This document shows, piece by piece, positions 7,460 to 17,138 of a stretch of 64,000 nucleotides of DNA. This DNA comes from a virus. How positions within the stretch are numbered: position 1 is the first letter of the stretch; each line of letters begins with the position of its first letter. The DNA is taken from positions 1-64,000 of the IMG/VR virus record IMGVR_UViG_3300027749_000065; one strand, 5' to 3'. A model generated the notes under the pieces. It was not told the origin of the DNA and searched no databases. It saw only the letters and a program-made list of their open reading frames with translations. Made by a program: the position numbers and the translations under genes.

Positions 7460-8826
7460 TTTTCTGATACAATTTCAAATTTTATTTGATCTTTATAATA
7501 AATTTCTTCTGTATGTGTATGACCTTTAAATTCCATATAATATTCTCTTGGAATTAAGTAATTGGTATCTAAATAGAAGGAATTTTCATTGGTAACATCT
7601 AATTGTGTCCAATTGTAAACAATGATATCGGTATGTCCTTCTTTTACAAAAAGTCTATAATAAACTTCTTTAAATAATTGTGTTTTTGGTGTGTCTATTG
7701 ATCTAAATGAAACAACAACTTTTCTTATATCACCTTGTTTTATTTTATCGGATTGTTTTATTCCAAAATATTGTATTGAGTATCTTTGTAGTTCTGTTTG
7801 ATTACCTCCAACTGTAAAATTTGCGGTATATGGATTTGGTACAAATTTTTGTGTTACATCATTAATTAATATACCATCTATGCTTATTGATTTCCACTTA
7901 TCATAGAAGAATCTTCTACCATCACAAATTTGTCCTGAGAGACCCAAGGTGACTTTATAAATACCTTTCCTAACCTTTGTTGTGGTTAATCCTGTAAGTG
8001 TTGAAATTGGGGTCTTTGATGTATCTAATATGTCAACAGTAGGAAGGTAATCTAAATCATAGAAATTAGTTCCTTTTGTAACATATAAATATAAATTTTG
8101 TGGTGTTCTTTCTATGAATAATTCTCTATCATCATCTATTTTATCATCAAAAATTGTTTCCACAAAAGGTTCAAAAAATGTTTGTGTGTATTTAGTAAAA
8201 AAGGCAACTGATTGTTCAAGGGAATTTGTTATACTTTGATATGGGATATCGAAAGCTAAACCCAATCCATAATTGGTAGAACCTCCGGTTAAAATACTAT
8301 TAATGTAGGATGTGATATCTGACTTAATATTTTCATTACCATTATCAAAATGTATTTTGGTTATTGTATTTGCAGTTAATTCATAAATACCTGATTTTGT
8401 CCAACCACTTAATGTTGTTTTATTATACCAGTTAGATGGTTTTGCGTCATATGTATGATTGTCTATCGATATATCTGAAGTGTATTCATAATCATACCCT
8501 GTTCCTTCATCCCAATATTCATCTATTCTAAAAACAATTAAATCAAAAGAACTAGTTCTTTGTTTTCCAGTACCCTTAATTTCATTTCGCATTGTTTCAT
8601 CACCAAATATCGTATTGGTCATGTTAAGATAATGTTTCGTATTATTATCTAATATAAAATCACCATTATTTATTTTGGTTTTTAATTCATTTAAATCTAC
8701 TTTAAAAATAAATTTTGAAAATCCATATCCGTAATATAATTCAGTTGCCGGAAATTTAGCGGTATTTACATACGAATTTTTAATTATTGTATTGTTTTTT
8801 TCAAAATATGAACGATAATATGACAT
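7456..8826 (-). CDS. Putative virion/baseplate structural protein
   Basis: A 456-residue beta-rich protein without recognised catalytic motifs. It follows the gp5-like gene in the same direction and its start is preceded by one of the best late-type elements, so a baseplate or tail role is likely. Visible segments include FFEPFVETIFDDKIDDDR near residue 218 and aromatic-rich C-terminal strands. No leader or signal peptide is seen. It could be a baseplate wedge or a short tail-fibre attachment protein; I cannot choose. Confidence 0.6.
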   Translation of the reverse strand: MSYYRSYFEKNNTIIKNSYVNTAKFPATELYYGYGFSKFIFKVDLNELKTKINNGDFILDNNTKHYLNMTNTIFGDETMRNEIKGTGKQRTSSFDLIVFRIDEYWDEGTGYDYEYTSDISIDNHTYDAKPSNWYNKTTLSGWTKSGIYELTANTITKIHFDNGNENIKSDITSYINSILTGGSTNYGLGLAFDIPYQSITNSLEQSVAFFTKYTQTFFEPFVETIFDDKIDDDRELFIERTPQNLYLYVTKGTNFYDLDYLPTVDILDTSKTPISTLTGLTTTKVRKGIYKVTLGLSGQICDGRRFFYDKWKSISIDGILINDVTQKFVPNPYTANFTVGGNQTELQRYSIQYFGIKQSDKIKQGDIRKVVVSFRSIDTPKTQLFKEVYYRLFVKEGHTDIIVYNWTQLDVTNENSFYLDTNYLIPREYYMEFKGHTHTEEIYYKDQIKFEIVSEK

Positions 8827-8832
8827 CTTTTT

Positions 8833-8848
8833 TTATTATAAATATCTC
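8833..8848 (-). promoter_or_regulatory. Candidate phage late promoter element
   Basis: On the minus strand GAGATATTTATAATAA, six bases before the next ATG. It is a near-perfect copy of the recurrent element, and matches the one before 61304. Confidence 0.5.
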
Positions 8849-8850
8849 AA

Positions 8851-10374
8851 TTAGTTGATTCTAATTGATTTATTTAAAAGATCATTTTCAATACTATTTA
8901 ATAATTCGTTTAACTTTGTGTAATTGGGGTCGCCCTGTACTAACGGTCCGACCAAATTATGTTGATGACTTAATAATAAGTCAATTATATGGTATAAGAT
9001 TTTTAATAAATTTTCACCTCTTACAAAAGAATAAGTTTTAGGTTGAATTTTTGTTATGTAGTCTTCTTGTGTAAAATCATATTTATTTAAATCATTAAAA
9101 TCAATTACCTTATCCGTTTCATTTGTATCGGTGGATAAGAAATAAATTTTATCAGACACTATTGATCCAAATGTTTGTTCTGGTGAATTATCATTTATTT
9201 TACCATATTCAAACATGGTTTCTTTTATTTTGGGTTTTGGTATTGCTCTTTCTTGTGACCATACCATACCAGAACCGGGTCCAACTTTACAAACTTCAAT
9301 ATTTGATATGAATATGGTTCTATTTTTGTTTTCAACATCTGTTGTTAATCTTTTAATAAATTCAGAAGATGGTCTAAAATAGAAAGGATGTATATCCTCG
9401 TTAGGATAAATAGAGTACGATGGGTTATTTAGTTTTAAATCATTTATTGTATATTTTAAACCTAAGTCATGTAAACTATTGATAGTGTGTCTAGTTTCAA
9501 TATAAGCGTTATTTAAAGAATTGACAGGTATTGAAAAAGTTGTTGAACCAGTTGTATGAATAAATTTGGTGAATCCTGTATTAATTGCGGTAAATTGATT
9601 AAAAACAGATGAGTTATATGAATCCCCATTTACTTTGCCTCCATCAACTTTATAAATATAAAAATTAACATTTGATGGGCTTGTTAAATTATCCAAATCA
9701 TATTCAATAATATATTTTATTGTTGCAGAATCATATGTTACTTCAGTTTTAATATCTGCGATTAAATCCATTTTTTTTGGGAACTTTTTTAATGTGATCT
9801 TCGCCAACTTGTTACTCATTAAAGGTTGTTGTAACATAGTTTTTCTATCTTTTACACTAGCAGCATCTTTTGATAATAACTTACCCCCTCTTAATATAAT
9901 ACCACCATCTGTAAAAATTAAATCAGAACCAGATTTACCGTATATTGCATAATCTTTTTCATCTGCAAATGAGTTTTTTGATCTATCATTTGTATATGTA
10001 TTATTTTTTGAATTTATAATATCTGCAGAATGTTTTACGTGAATACCATATGTGGTATTTTCAACTTGTTGTGAATATGTTTGAGTATTATAATCGTATC
10101 TAGTTGTAAAAGGTCCGGCAATATATTCTTGGTTAACAGTTTCTTTATCTGGATTATAATTGATAATTTTAACCGCTTGTTTTTCTAATGGAATGAAATT
10201 AATATTTGTTGGTAGAAATGGGCAACATACAAATGGATCTTTATCTCCCCATTCTTCATATTCAACCGATTTTTCTTTTTCACCAATGTAGTCATTATAA
10301 CGAACCGCACGTATTCTTCCAATACCTTTTGGGTCTTTATTATTTATACATATTCCAATATCTATTATTTTCAT
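8851..10374 (-). CDS. gp5/VgrG-like baseplate spike protein (OB-fold N-terminus)
   Basis: A 507-residue protein. Residues 1-95 look like the OB-fold that opens gp5/VgrG spike proteins: DIGICINNKDPKGIGRIRA, CCPFLP, and YNPDKETVNQEYIAGPFTT, the last being typical of T4-like baseplate spikes. No lysozyme domain is visible, unlike T4 gp5. The C-terminus has HQHNLVGPLVQGDPNYTKL near residue 465, a His-containing segment found at the ends of such proteins. It shares one base with the small gene upstream (ATG/TAA junction at 10374), so the genes are likely coupled. It probably sits at the centre of the baseplate and leads membrane penetration. Confidence 0.7.
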   Translation of the reverse strand: MKIIDIGICINNKDPKGIGRIRAVRYNDYIGEKEKSVEYEEWGDKDPFVCCPFLPTNINFIPLEKQAVKIINYNPDKETVNQEYIAGPFTTRYDYNTQTYSQQVENTTYGIHVKHSADIINSKNNTYTNDRSKNSFADEKDYAIYGKSGSDLIFTDGGIILRGGKLLSKDAASVKDRKTMLQQPLMSNKLAKITLKKFPKKMDLIADIKTEVTYDSATIKYIIEYDLDNLTSPSNVNFYIYKVDGGKVNGDSYNSSVFNQFTAINTGFTKFIHTTGSTTFSIPVNSLNNAYIETRHTINSLHDLGLKYTINDLKLNNPSYSIYPNEDIHPFYFRPSSEFIKRLTTDVENKNRTIFISNIEVCKVGPGSGMVWSQERAIPKPKIKETMFEYGKINDNSPEQTFGSIVSDKIYFLSTDTNETDKVIDFNDLNKYDFTQEDYITKIQPKTYSFVRGENLLKILYHIIDLLLSHQHNLVGPLVQGDPNYTKLNELLNSIENDLLNKSIRIN

Positions 10375-10574
10375 TATTTTATAATTCTTTTCCCTATTTC
10401 ATCATTAACTTTATCATATAACTCTTCAACACCATCAAGATGTCTTGTTAAGTCAATAATCAATTCTTTTGTTTTATTGAACTCTTCATATAGTTCTTTT
10501 TGTGCAATAAATAAATCATTATTTGATTTATCTTCTATATTTTCAACTATTTCAATTAATTTTTTCTTATCCAT
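10374..10574 (-). CDS. Small coiled-coil protein, unknown
   Basis: 66 residues, almost all helical and charged, with heptad-like spacing (LIEIVENIEDK, ELYEEFNKTKELIIDL). It is tightly packed between the 631-residue tail protein (one-base gap) and the spike gene (one-base overlap). It is perhaps a small baseplate component or assembly factor; no family is recognised. Confidence 0.6.
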   Translation of the reverse strand: MDKKKLIEIVENIEDKSNNDLFIAQKELYEEFNKTKELIIDLTRHLDGVEELYDKVNDEIGKRIIK

Positions 10575-10575
10575 A

Positions 10576-12471
10576 TTATAAAGATTTTCCTGCCAATGTC
10601 ATCATACCCGGTAATATTGTTCCAGGTCCTAATGGTGTTGCAACAATAATTGGTAATGAATTTGTTGAACTAACAAAACCGTTTGCATCTTTTTCTTCTG
10701 CATGTCCATCCATAATTGATTTAATCATTGTCTGAAGATTATTACTTTCACCAAATATTGGGCCCATATTAATACCAGCAGAAGACATTTTTTCGGATAT
10801 ATTCATACTAGCTCTTTCGGGACTATAACCGGATTGTTTGTCAGCGAACATTAATAACAAGTTAGGTATTTTTATTGGTCCATTTGCGGTCAATGCTCCA
10901 TTTATACCTGCAATTACAGCATTAAATAAATCGTAACAATTATCTAACCCATCTTGAAGTACTTTAGTAAGAAACGCAATTAATGCTGTTATTATTATGT
11001 AATACTTTTTTAATTTACCTTTAAGTATTTTTTTTGCCGTCTTTTGTAAAAATTTTAAAAGTTCTACTTTAATTAACTTCCAAAATTCCCTCATAAATAA
11101 CCAAAAAATGTCTTTAATAATTCCATAAAATAATTTCCATAATTTTTTCATTAGTATTTTTAAATCAATTGATGCTAAATTATTTTTTATTATTTTATAT
11201 ACTAAAACAATTGGGAAAAATATTTTGGGTGATAAAATTGCAGTTATCATTGCTTTAGGTACATTTAAAATATAAAGATTTTGTAAATTAATGTTGAAAT
11301 TGATTGTTGGTAAAGATGATTCTGATTGTGAAGATGCATCATTAGCCACTTTACTAAAAGTACTATCAATAACAGAACCAATTGGTTTTTTATCAATGAA
11401 ATATACGAAATCCTCAATCATCTTACCATTTACAGGAACTTCAAAATTATTACAATCTTTGAATTTTAAAACTCTTCTTTTTTTTGTATCTTCATCATCT
11501 ATATCAATACCCTCAACATCATCAAAATTAAAATATGATTGGATGTCTTCATCATTTTCATTAAACAATTTTGTTGGGTTATGATTTGTAAAATGTTTTG
11601 GATTTAATGGTGGTCCACAGACAGATAATAATTTCTTAATAATTCTTTGAACTTCATTCATCGCATCTAAAAAAAAGGATGGTTCAGTTCCGTCTCCTTG
11701 TATTGTCATTAACATTGCAGTTTTAACAATATCTCGTAATTCTGGTAATTCAATAGTTGAAAAATAATCTGAAAAAAATTCGCCAACTTTTGGTTGTGTA
11801 TTTTCTTGTGTTAAACCTGAAATCACAAAATGTTGATTAGGTGCACTCCAAGTTGATGTAAATAATGTTTTATTATTATTTGTATTAAACTGATATGGTG
11901 AACCATTAAAAGAGTTATAAAAATTTCTATTTACTTTCTGTTTGCCTTTATCAGGTGATGATGCTTCATACATTATTTTACCAGACGCAGATGAAGGTTC
12001 TACTGTAAACATTTTTAATAGATCAAACTCATTTGGGGTTAACGTTAGTTGATCTATATTAATTGATGTTAGTGTACCACAAATCCCATCTCCAGCAAAA
12101 AAAACTTTATTTACATTATCTGAAACAATTTGTCTAGTTGAACTTAAAGTTTTTTTTGCTGCAGTATGTGCACTATCTTTTAAAACCCCTAACGCTGATT
12201 TATCTTTTCCTGCATTTTTATTTTGACCTAAAAACCCGTTAGAAATATCAAGTAAATCACCAAAAATATCTTTATTGGAATTTGATGTTTTTCTTTTTTG
12301 TTTATCTAAATAAGCAGATAATTTTTTACCTAAAATAGCATCAGTTGATGGTAAATCTTTGAGGTATTTTTCATCAATACTATCTGTAAATGCTTTTGGG
12401 TCATCATTTATTTTTTTGATGGCCTCAAGTTTTGATTGTATTTTGTTTTTAGTACTTTTAACGTCGCTCAT
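10576..12471 (-). CDS. Putative tail/baseplate structural protein with hydrophobic helices
   Basis: A 631-residue protein. The N-terminal 120 residues are Lys/Ser-rich and probably extended. A central globular part follows (VCGPPLNPKHFTNHNP near residue 292). Between about 410 and 520 there is a run of hydrophobic helices (ILSPKIFFPIVLVYKII, FYGIIKDIFWLFMREFWKLI, YYIIITALIAFLTKVL) that could be membrane-active or buried in the baseplate. The C-terminus is Gly/Pro-rich (VATPLGPGTILPGMMTLAG). It lies directly upstream of the spike operon genes with one-base spacing. No homologue is recognised with confidence; a hub or injection role is possible. Confidence 0.55.
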   Translation of the reverse strand: MSDVKSTKNKIQSKLEAIKKINDDPKAFTDSIDEKYLKDLPSTDAILGKKLSAYLDKQKRKTSNSNKDIFGDLLDISNGFLGQNKNAGKDKSALGVLKDSAHTAAKKTLSSTRQIVSDNVNKVFFAGDGICGTLTSINIDQLTLTPNEFDLLKMFTVEPSSASGKIMYEASSPDKGKQKVNRNFYNSFNGSPYQFNTNNNKTLFTSTWSAPNQHFVISGLTQENTQPKVGEFFSDYFSTIELPELRDIVKTAMLMTIQGDGTEPSFFLDAMNEVQRIIKKLLSVCGPPLNPKHFTNHNPTKLFNENDEDIQSYFNFDDVEGIDIDDEDTKKRRVLKFKDCNNFEVPVNGKMIEDFVYFIDKKPIGSVIDSTFSKVANDASSQSESSLPTINFNINLQNLYILNVPKAMITAILSPKIFFPIVLVYKIIKNNLASIDLKILMKKLWKLFYGIIKDIFWLFMREFWKLIKVELLKFLQKTAKKILKGKLKKYYIIITALIAFLTKVLQDGLDNCYDLFNAVIAGINGALTANGPIKIPNLLLMFADKQSGYSPERASMNISEKMSSAGINMGPIFGESNNLQTMIKSIMDGHAEEKDANGFVSSTNSLPIIVATPLGPGTILPGMMTLAGKSL

Positions 12472-12851
12472 TATAGTGAATATGAAGTTTTTGATATATT
12501 TTTATCATCATCATTAACTAATTTATCTAATATTGCTCTATCTTCATCAGATAATGTAAGTTTACCAATTGGCCCACCTCCATTACCTTGACCTTGTGTT
12601 TGTTTTAATAAAACACTCTGTAATTTAACTAATGATATTTTCTTTTCTGCACATTCATTAAGAATTTTTTGTTGTTCTTTAATTACAGGTCCAATCATAC
12701 TCATATCCTCAGCATCTTTCATAAACGCAAGCATTTTTTTCATAATTAATGATGCGGTATTTTTTTGTTCGATAATGTCATTATAAATTTCTTGCATTAA
12801 AGATAATGCAGAATCGACATCTAATGATATAATATTTCTTTTATTTGCCAT
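12471..12851 (-). CDS. Small helical protein, unknown
   Basis: 126 residues, mostly helical (IYNDIIEQKNTASLIMKKMLAFM), with a Gly-rich hinge QGQGNGGGPIGKL near residue 92. It overlaps the next gene by one base (TAATG-type junction at 12471) and heads the baseplate group behind a late-type element. It is perhaps an assembly chaperone or minor structural protein; no family is recognised. Confidence 0.6.
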   Translation of the reverse strand: MANKRNIISLDVDSALSLMQEIYNDIIEQKNTASLIMKKMLAFMKDAEDMSMIGPVIKEQQKILNECAEKKISLVKLQSVLLKQTQGQGNGGGPIGKLTLSDEDRAILDKLVNDDDKNISKTSYSL

Positions 12852-12853
12852 AT

Positions 12854-12865
12854 CAATAAATAGAT
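12854..12865 (-). promoter_or_regulatory. Candidate phage late promoter element
   Basis: The minus strand reads ATCTATTTATTG two bases before the start codon. It resembles the elements before the tape-measure gene (48415-48430) and the 50374 gene. Confidence 0.35.
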
Positions 12866-12871
12866 GTTTTT

Positions 12872-13570
12872 TTATTTTATAACATCTTCTAATATACCAT
12901 TATACATTTTTTTATAACGTTTTAATGCTAATCTTATTTCTTTTGTGGATAAAGATGTCATTTCTCTTAATGATAAAAGTATTAAGTTTTTATTAAATTT
13001 ATTACCTCCACCAATTTGAAATATTTTATTAAAATTAGTGAAAATTTCAAGTAATGCATAACCTAATTTTCTTTCATTTTCGTTCATTTCTTCGTTTTCC
13101 ATGAATTCTTCTAATTCTACCACTAATTTAATAATGACATCAGAATAATCAATTACTTCGTAATCTATTGTATATGACAAATGAGGACTTTCTTCTATTT
13201 CGGAAGAAATATCCTCATATGATATACTTCTATTACTTTCTTTGGTGTCTTTTTGAATTGCACCCATCAAGTAATTTTTACAAATTGTACCAAAATACGA
13301 ATACGCCTTCGTATTTTGGGTATGGTCAAATTTGTTTAATTTTGTCATTAGAAAAGACCAAGTATCTGTATGATTTTCATCAAACGATATACCTTTTCTA
13401 TATAATTTATAGCGTCGAATAATTGATTCGATCATTATAATCAGGGGTTCTTTTAAATATTCATTGAATATCTTATTCCTTTCGTTTTCGTCTTCAGATT
13501 CTAGATATCTTACTACCGCTTCTTCTTGTTGAACCCCAAAATATTCTTTTTGGGTTCTTTTTTTTGGCAT
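12872..13570 (-). CDS. gp55-like late transcription sigma factor
   Basis: A 232-residue protein resembling T4 gp55-type sigma factors. Region-2-like sequence is visible: an N-terminal helix pair, then FDHTQNTKAYSYFGTICKNYLMGAIQK near residues 85-112, the typical core-binding/-10 recognition helix, followed by a Ser/acidic linker (SNRSISYEDISSE). The C-terminal SLREMTSLSTKEIRLALKR looks like a helix-turn-helix of region-4 type. It would direct host RNA polymerase to late promoters, probably the recurrent ATATTTAT elements (inference). The start ATG is shared by one base with the stop of the upstream glycosyltransferase. Confidence 0.8.
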   Translation of the reverse strand: MPKKRTQKEYFGVQQEEAVVRYLESEDENERNKIFNEYLKEPLIIMIESIIRRYKLYRKGISFDENHTDTWSFLMTKLNKFDHTQNTKAYSYFGTICKNYLMGAIQKDTKESNRSISYEDISSEIEESPHLSYTIDYEVIDYSDVIIKLVVELEEFMENEEMNENERKLGYALLEIFTNFNKIFQIGGGNKFNKNLILLSLREMTSLSTKEIRLALKRYKKMYNGILEDVIK

Positions 13571-14352
13571 TAAGATGGAACATATGTTAATTCTCGTTTA
13601 TTTTTAAAGAAAAATTCTTTTTTTGCTGAATCTATCCAAAACTTAACTTCTTGTTCAGTTAATTTTTCGTTTTCAAATGACCAAAATAATGAGTCTTCTC
13701 TTAAATTAACATGTTGATATCCAACACGTGGAACTGTCATTATTTTAACTTGATTATTAGTTAACCTTAATAAAAATTCATAACCAAATGTTAACTTAAT
13801 ATTTTCTTTAAACAACCCATTTTCTTTAATTACTTTAGTTTTATAAAGACCTCCACTTGTTTGATAATTTTGGAATTCCAATAATGTACCATTATCGATA
13901 AAACCTTGTTGGTCGGTAAAACCATATGCCCAAGATGATTCATTTGTAAAACTTAAAAAATTACCATCTTTATTAACATCTCTAATGATTGGAAGAAATA
14001 CATCAACATCAGTATATGATTTGATATGTTCATTCATTGATTTTAACCAAATTGGTTTGAATACGTCATCAACTTCTAATATTGTAAACCATTCGGTGTC
14101 GCATGTTTCAATACCTTTATTAATTTGTGAACAAAAATCTGTTTGACCTAAATTAACAACAAAATTTATTTCTAATTTTTGACCAAAATCAATTTTACTA
14201 ATTTCATTTTTAATGTTAGCTGGACAAATAATCAAAACTTTAACATCATTATAAAATGTGTTCATAGAATCAATTGCAATTGATAACATTTCCTTATATT
14301 CTTCATTTAATTTGTGTACAGGAATTAACACACTTATTTTTTTATTTTCCAT
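13570..14352 (-). CDS. Family 2 glycosyltransferase (GT-A fold)
   Basis: A 260-residue enzyme. The start ISVLIPVHKLNEEY is the GT2 nucleotide-binding strand, and residues near 90-97 (TILEVDDVF) give the acidic DxD-like metal site. A later TSGGLYKTKVIKENGLF and GYEFLLRL match the acceptor-side helices of GT2 enzymes. It is coupled to the following sigma gene and preceded by a GT-B enzyme with single-base overlaps. The target may be phage DNA, virion protein or host surface sugar; nothing here decides. Confidence 0.8.
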   Translation of the reverse strand: MENKKISVLIPVHKLNEEYKEMLSIAIDSMNTFYNDVKVLIICPANIKNEISKIDFGQKLEINFVVNLGQTDFCSQINKGIETCDTEWFTILEVDDVFKPIWLKSMNEHIKSYTDVDVFLPIIRDVNKDGNFLSFTNESSWAYGFTDQQGFIDNGTLLEFQNYQTSGGLYKTKVIKENGLFKENIKLTFGYEFLLRLTNNQVKIMTVPRVGYQHVNLREDSLFWSFENEKLTEQEVKFWIDSAKKEFFFKNKRELTYVPS

Positions 14353-15413
14353 TATATAGTTTCTTTGTTTATATTTTCAATCCCTTTTTCGATTGATTCT
14401 TTTCTTTTATTTTTTATCGATCCGAAAATAGATAAAACATTATTTTTAGTTACATTTGTATCATATGGTAATAAAGTGTCTTTCATTTTACTTTTAACCT
14501 CATCAGTTAAATCAATACCATCTAACCAAGATAATAAGAAAGTTCCCAAAATATCAACAAGATTATTAACATCATCTGTCCACATACCATTTTCACCTAA
14601 CCAATTTGGTTCTGTATCAGGAATTTTACCAATTACAGGTACTTCACATTTCATTGATTCAAGTGGAAATGTACCAAATGTAGAATCATCATCAACCCAT
14701 AATGAGACAACACATTCTTTTAATGCCCCACTAAAGTCTTTGTAACTCATTTGTACCATATCTCTGAATGTGATAAATCTAAGTTGCGGATATCTAAGAT
14801 AGAATTCAGATATTAATCTTCTATGAATAACTCTATCTCTACAATTAATTGCAACCAATGGTTTAATTGGGGTTTCTGAAGGTGTAAAATTATCACCAAT
14901 TATTGGTGGTATAATAAACACTAATGATTCTGGAAAATTTTGTAAAATATACTTTTTACTTTCTTCTGTTGTAGTTATCACTCTATCAAAACCAAAGTCA
15001 ATCCATCTACTACCAACTGGTAAAGTTTCAAAAATATAATTTTTTTGTTGGACTAACATTACTTTACTACATTTAACATTAGTTAATTGTTGTAAAACAT
15101 TTGAATAGTATTCAGGTACAACAATAGTATCATCAATTTTAATTTCAGGTCTGTCTTCTTTAATAGACACAACTTCTAATTTACTATAATCGTCACCTAA
15201 CCAAGGTACGCCTCCATATGTTTTATCCTCAACAAGTATTTTTGAAGTAAATCCATTATTATTCAATGTTAATGCCATATCATAGATATGTTTAACTGAC
15301 GCTCTTGGGTTATTTTTTGTATCATACGTTAAGAAATATATGACACTCTCATTTGAATCTAACCTTCCTATGGCTTCGATTAATTTTTGTATTTGTTCTT
15401 CTTTATTCATCAT
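14352..15413 (-). CDS. GT-B-fold glycosyltransferase
   Basis: A 353-residue protein. SVKHIYDMALTLNNNGF near residue 38 is the N-domain helix of GT-B enzymes, and FGTFPLESMKCEVPVIG near residue 242 is the conserved GT4/GT1 donor-binding E-x-M region, followed by GENGMW. Two adjacent Met codons (15413, 15410) could start. It overlaps the 99-residue gene upstream by 11 bases and the GT2 gene downstream by one. Two glycosyltransferases beside the late sigma suggest late modification of virion or DNA. Confidence 0.75.
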   Translation of the reverse strand: MMNKEEQIQKLIEAIGRLDSNESVIYFLTYDTKNNPRASVKHIYDMALTLNNNGFTSKILVEDKTYGGVPWLGDDYSKLEVVSIKEDRPEIKIDDTIVVPEYYSNVLQQLTNVKCSKVMLVQQKNYIFETLPVGSRWIDFGFDRVITTTEESKKYILQNFPESLVFIIPPIIGDNFTPSETPIKPLVAINCRDRVIHRRLISEFYLRYPQLRFITFRDMVQMSYKDFSGALKECVVSLWVDDDSTFGTFPLESMKCEVPVIGKIPDTEPNWLGENGMWTDDVNNLVDILGTFLLSWLDGIDLTDEVKSKMKDTLLPYDTNVTKNNVLSIFGSIKNKRKESIEKGIENINKETI

Positions 15414-15702
15414 CTTCTATATATTCAATTAAAATTTCACTTTTTATTAGACTATTCATTGCAAGTTGAAAGGAAATATCTTCATTTTTAAATCCTTTTA
15501 ATAATGTATCGTCTTCTCCTTCTTGAAAGTCGTTAATAACCCTATCCAAACACATTTTTATCATTTCATATTTAAAAACATTGATTTCCAAAGGTATTGT
15601 TTCAATATCTTCATCATTGTCTTCAACTATTCCATTTATTTTGCATTTGTCAACGATTCTGTCAAAATCAATGTAGTACTGTTTTCTGAAAAATTGAGCC
15701 AT
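15403..15702 (-). CDS. Small acidic protein, unknown
   Basis: 99 residues, with FRKQYYIDFDRIVDKC at the start and FQLAMNSLIKSEILIEYIEDDE at the end. It overlaps the HAD-like gene by 67 bases and the GT-B gene by 11. Its size and acidic tail near the sigma gene raise the thought of a gp33-like late co-activator, but I see no convincing match. Confidence 0.6.
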   Translation of the reverse strand: MAQFFRKQYYIDFDRIVDKCKINGIVEDNDEDIETIPLEINVFKYEMIKMCLDRVINDFQEGEDDTLLKGFKNEDISFQLAMNSLIKSEILIEYIEDDE

Positions 15703-16316
15703 GTTTCTTTTATTTCTGTTAATTTAGTTATTTCTTTTTCAATTGTAAAGAATTCATTGTATTTGGTGTTAAATTTATAAACAGATTTATCAATAGGACA
15801 TTTTTCTATTATTTTTTTATTGTCCGTGATCCAATAATCACAATTTTTCCATGATTCATCAATTTCACTTGATTTAATAAATTTAATATTATTGGACATA
15901 ACACCATTTTTAGATAAAAAGAAAAGTGTTGCTGGTTTTGCTTTACCAAATTCATCTAAACCAATTAAAGTGATATTGTGTTCTAAATTTGAGGATATTA
16001 ATTTGTTAAGGTCTGTTATTGCGGTCGAATAACTAAGTCCAGCATGACCAAAAATTTCTATTGGGAATTCTAAGAATAAAAAGTATTCAAACTCTTCTTT
16101 TGATTTAAATTTATAACTATTTAATATGTTGTCATTTTGAATAGGTTCATTTATTTTATATTCAAAATCACTATTATCAGAATCAATTACTTTTCCTGTT
16201 TCAACATCAAGTTTGTTACCAATTTCTTCTGAGTTTAAATAATAATCTACGTAATGGTAGTCGAATTTTTGTATGAGGTTTCTAATTACCCCATCAATAC
16301 TAATATATATTTCCAT
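15636..16316 (-). CDS. HAD-superfamily-like protein, nucleophile apparently lost
   Basis: I start at the ATG at 16314-16316 (MEIYISIDGVIRN), since the longer frame to 16364 adds a hydrophobic stretch overlapping a hairpin. The protein then has 226 residues. ISIDGVIRN resembles HAD motif I (DxDGVIRD), but the first Asp is Ser. Motif II/III-like parts follow: LIGLDEFGKAKPATLFFLSK near residue 138 and CDYWITDNKKIIEKCP near 176. It may be an inactive or binding-only relative of phage deoxyribonucleotidases. Confidence 0.6.
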   Translation of the reverse strand: MEIYISIDGVIRNLIQKFDYHYVDYYLNSEEIGNKLDVETGKVIDSDNSDFEYKINEPIQNDNILNSYKFKSKEEFEYFLFLEFPIEIFGHAGLSYSTAITDLNKLISSNLEHNITLIGLDEFGKAKPATLFFLSKNGVMSNNIKFIKSSEIDESWKNCDYWITDNKKIIEKCPIDKSVYKFNTKYNEFFTIEKEITKLTEIKETWLNFSENSTTLILTESLTNAK

Positions 16317-16356
16317 GTTCGTAAATATAATATTAATGTAAACATAAGTAAATAAT

Positions 16357-16390
16357 AAACCCATATCATTTATTATAGTGATATGGGTTT
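16357..16390 (-). terminator. Hairpin, likely terminator of the phoH gene
   Basis: A perfect 12-base stem (AAACCCATATCA / TGATATGGGTTT, nine-base loop) lies 26 bases beyond the phoH stop on the minus strand. The following T-run is short. Confidence 0.6.
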
Positions 16391-16415
16391 ATTGTGCAAA
16401 AATTACTTTATTAAT

Positions 16416-17108
16416 TTATTTGTTAAATAAATGTACTTTATATTTTTTATAAATTCTTTGTATTAATTCATCTCTTTTTTGGAATGATTCGTCTAATTCT
16501 TTAATACCAATACCTTCTTCATTTTTTAAAATTTCAATTAAATCAAAAATACCTGTGTTTTTTATGTCTGATTGAAAAGGGTCAGCCATTAAAATTAATT
16601 TTGAAGATGTACTTTTTCTTGTTATGAAAGAAACTTGTTCATGTAATGTCGCACCTTGTATTTCATCTGCAATAATACAACAATTTTCAAAAGTAACACC
16701 TCTACAATATTGTATTGGTTCAAAAATTACTTTTTTTTCCATAAAAAGTTTATGTGTTTCAGATTTACCAACAAGTTTTTCCATGTTGTCGACAAATGAA
16801 CGTAAATACTGTTCTACCTTATCATCTGATGTACCGGGTAAAAACCCCATACTTCTACCAATTTCAATAATTGGTTTAGTTAGAATTACTTTTTCAATGT
16901 TTTTTTTCCTTAATTCAGTTAAAGCATAATGAAGTGCTATTGTTGTTTTACCACAACCTGGATCAGCTAACAATAATGTTATCTTATTATTTCTGATAAA
17001 TTCAACAACTTCTTTTTGATTTTCATCTAAAGTAATCTCTAATTGTCTTGGATTTTTTGGAATTTTTTTCTCTTTGTAAACATCATCGGTGTGGTGTTTT
17101 GAAGTCAT
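16416..17108 (-). CDS. phoH: PhoH-like ATPase
   Basis: A P-loop ATPase of the PhoH family (230 residues from the start chosen). Walker A is ADPGCGKTT at about residues 49-57, Walker B is CCIIADEIQ, and the PhoH-specific TKPIIEIGRSMGFLPG and LILMADPFQSD are clear. I start at the ATG at 17106-17108 (MTSKHHTDDV) because a late-type element lies just upstream, while the longer frame to 17186 runs into the terminator. PhoH is frequent in marine T4-like phages, and its role in infection is not settled. Confidence 0.92.
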   Translation of the reverse strand: MTSKHHTDDVYKEKKIPKNPRQLEITLDENQKEVVEFIRNNKITLLLADPGCGKTTIALHYALTELRKKNIEKVILTKPIIEIGRSMGFLPGTSDDKVEQYLRSFVDNMEKLVGKSETHKLFMEKKVIFEPIQYCRGVTFENCCIIADEIQGATLHEQVSFITRKSTSSKLILMADPFQSDIKNTGIFDLIEILKNEEGIGIKELDESFQKRDELIQRIYKKYKVHLFNK

Positions 17109-17116
17109 ATTATATC

Positions 17117-17138
17117 TTTTATTAATAAATATATCTTC
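17117..17138 (-). promoter_or_regulatory. Candidate phage late promoter element
   Basis: The minus strand reads GAAGATATATTTATTAATAA, nine bases before the chosen phoH start. Confidence 0.4.

Noticed and set aside
7443-7478. Longer start of the 6897 gene (MKLYQKNKYLYIMK...)
   Set aside because: It overlaps the upstream gene and shifts the leader inward; the ATG at 7442 restores the shared leader and sits behind a promoter-like element.
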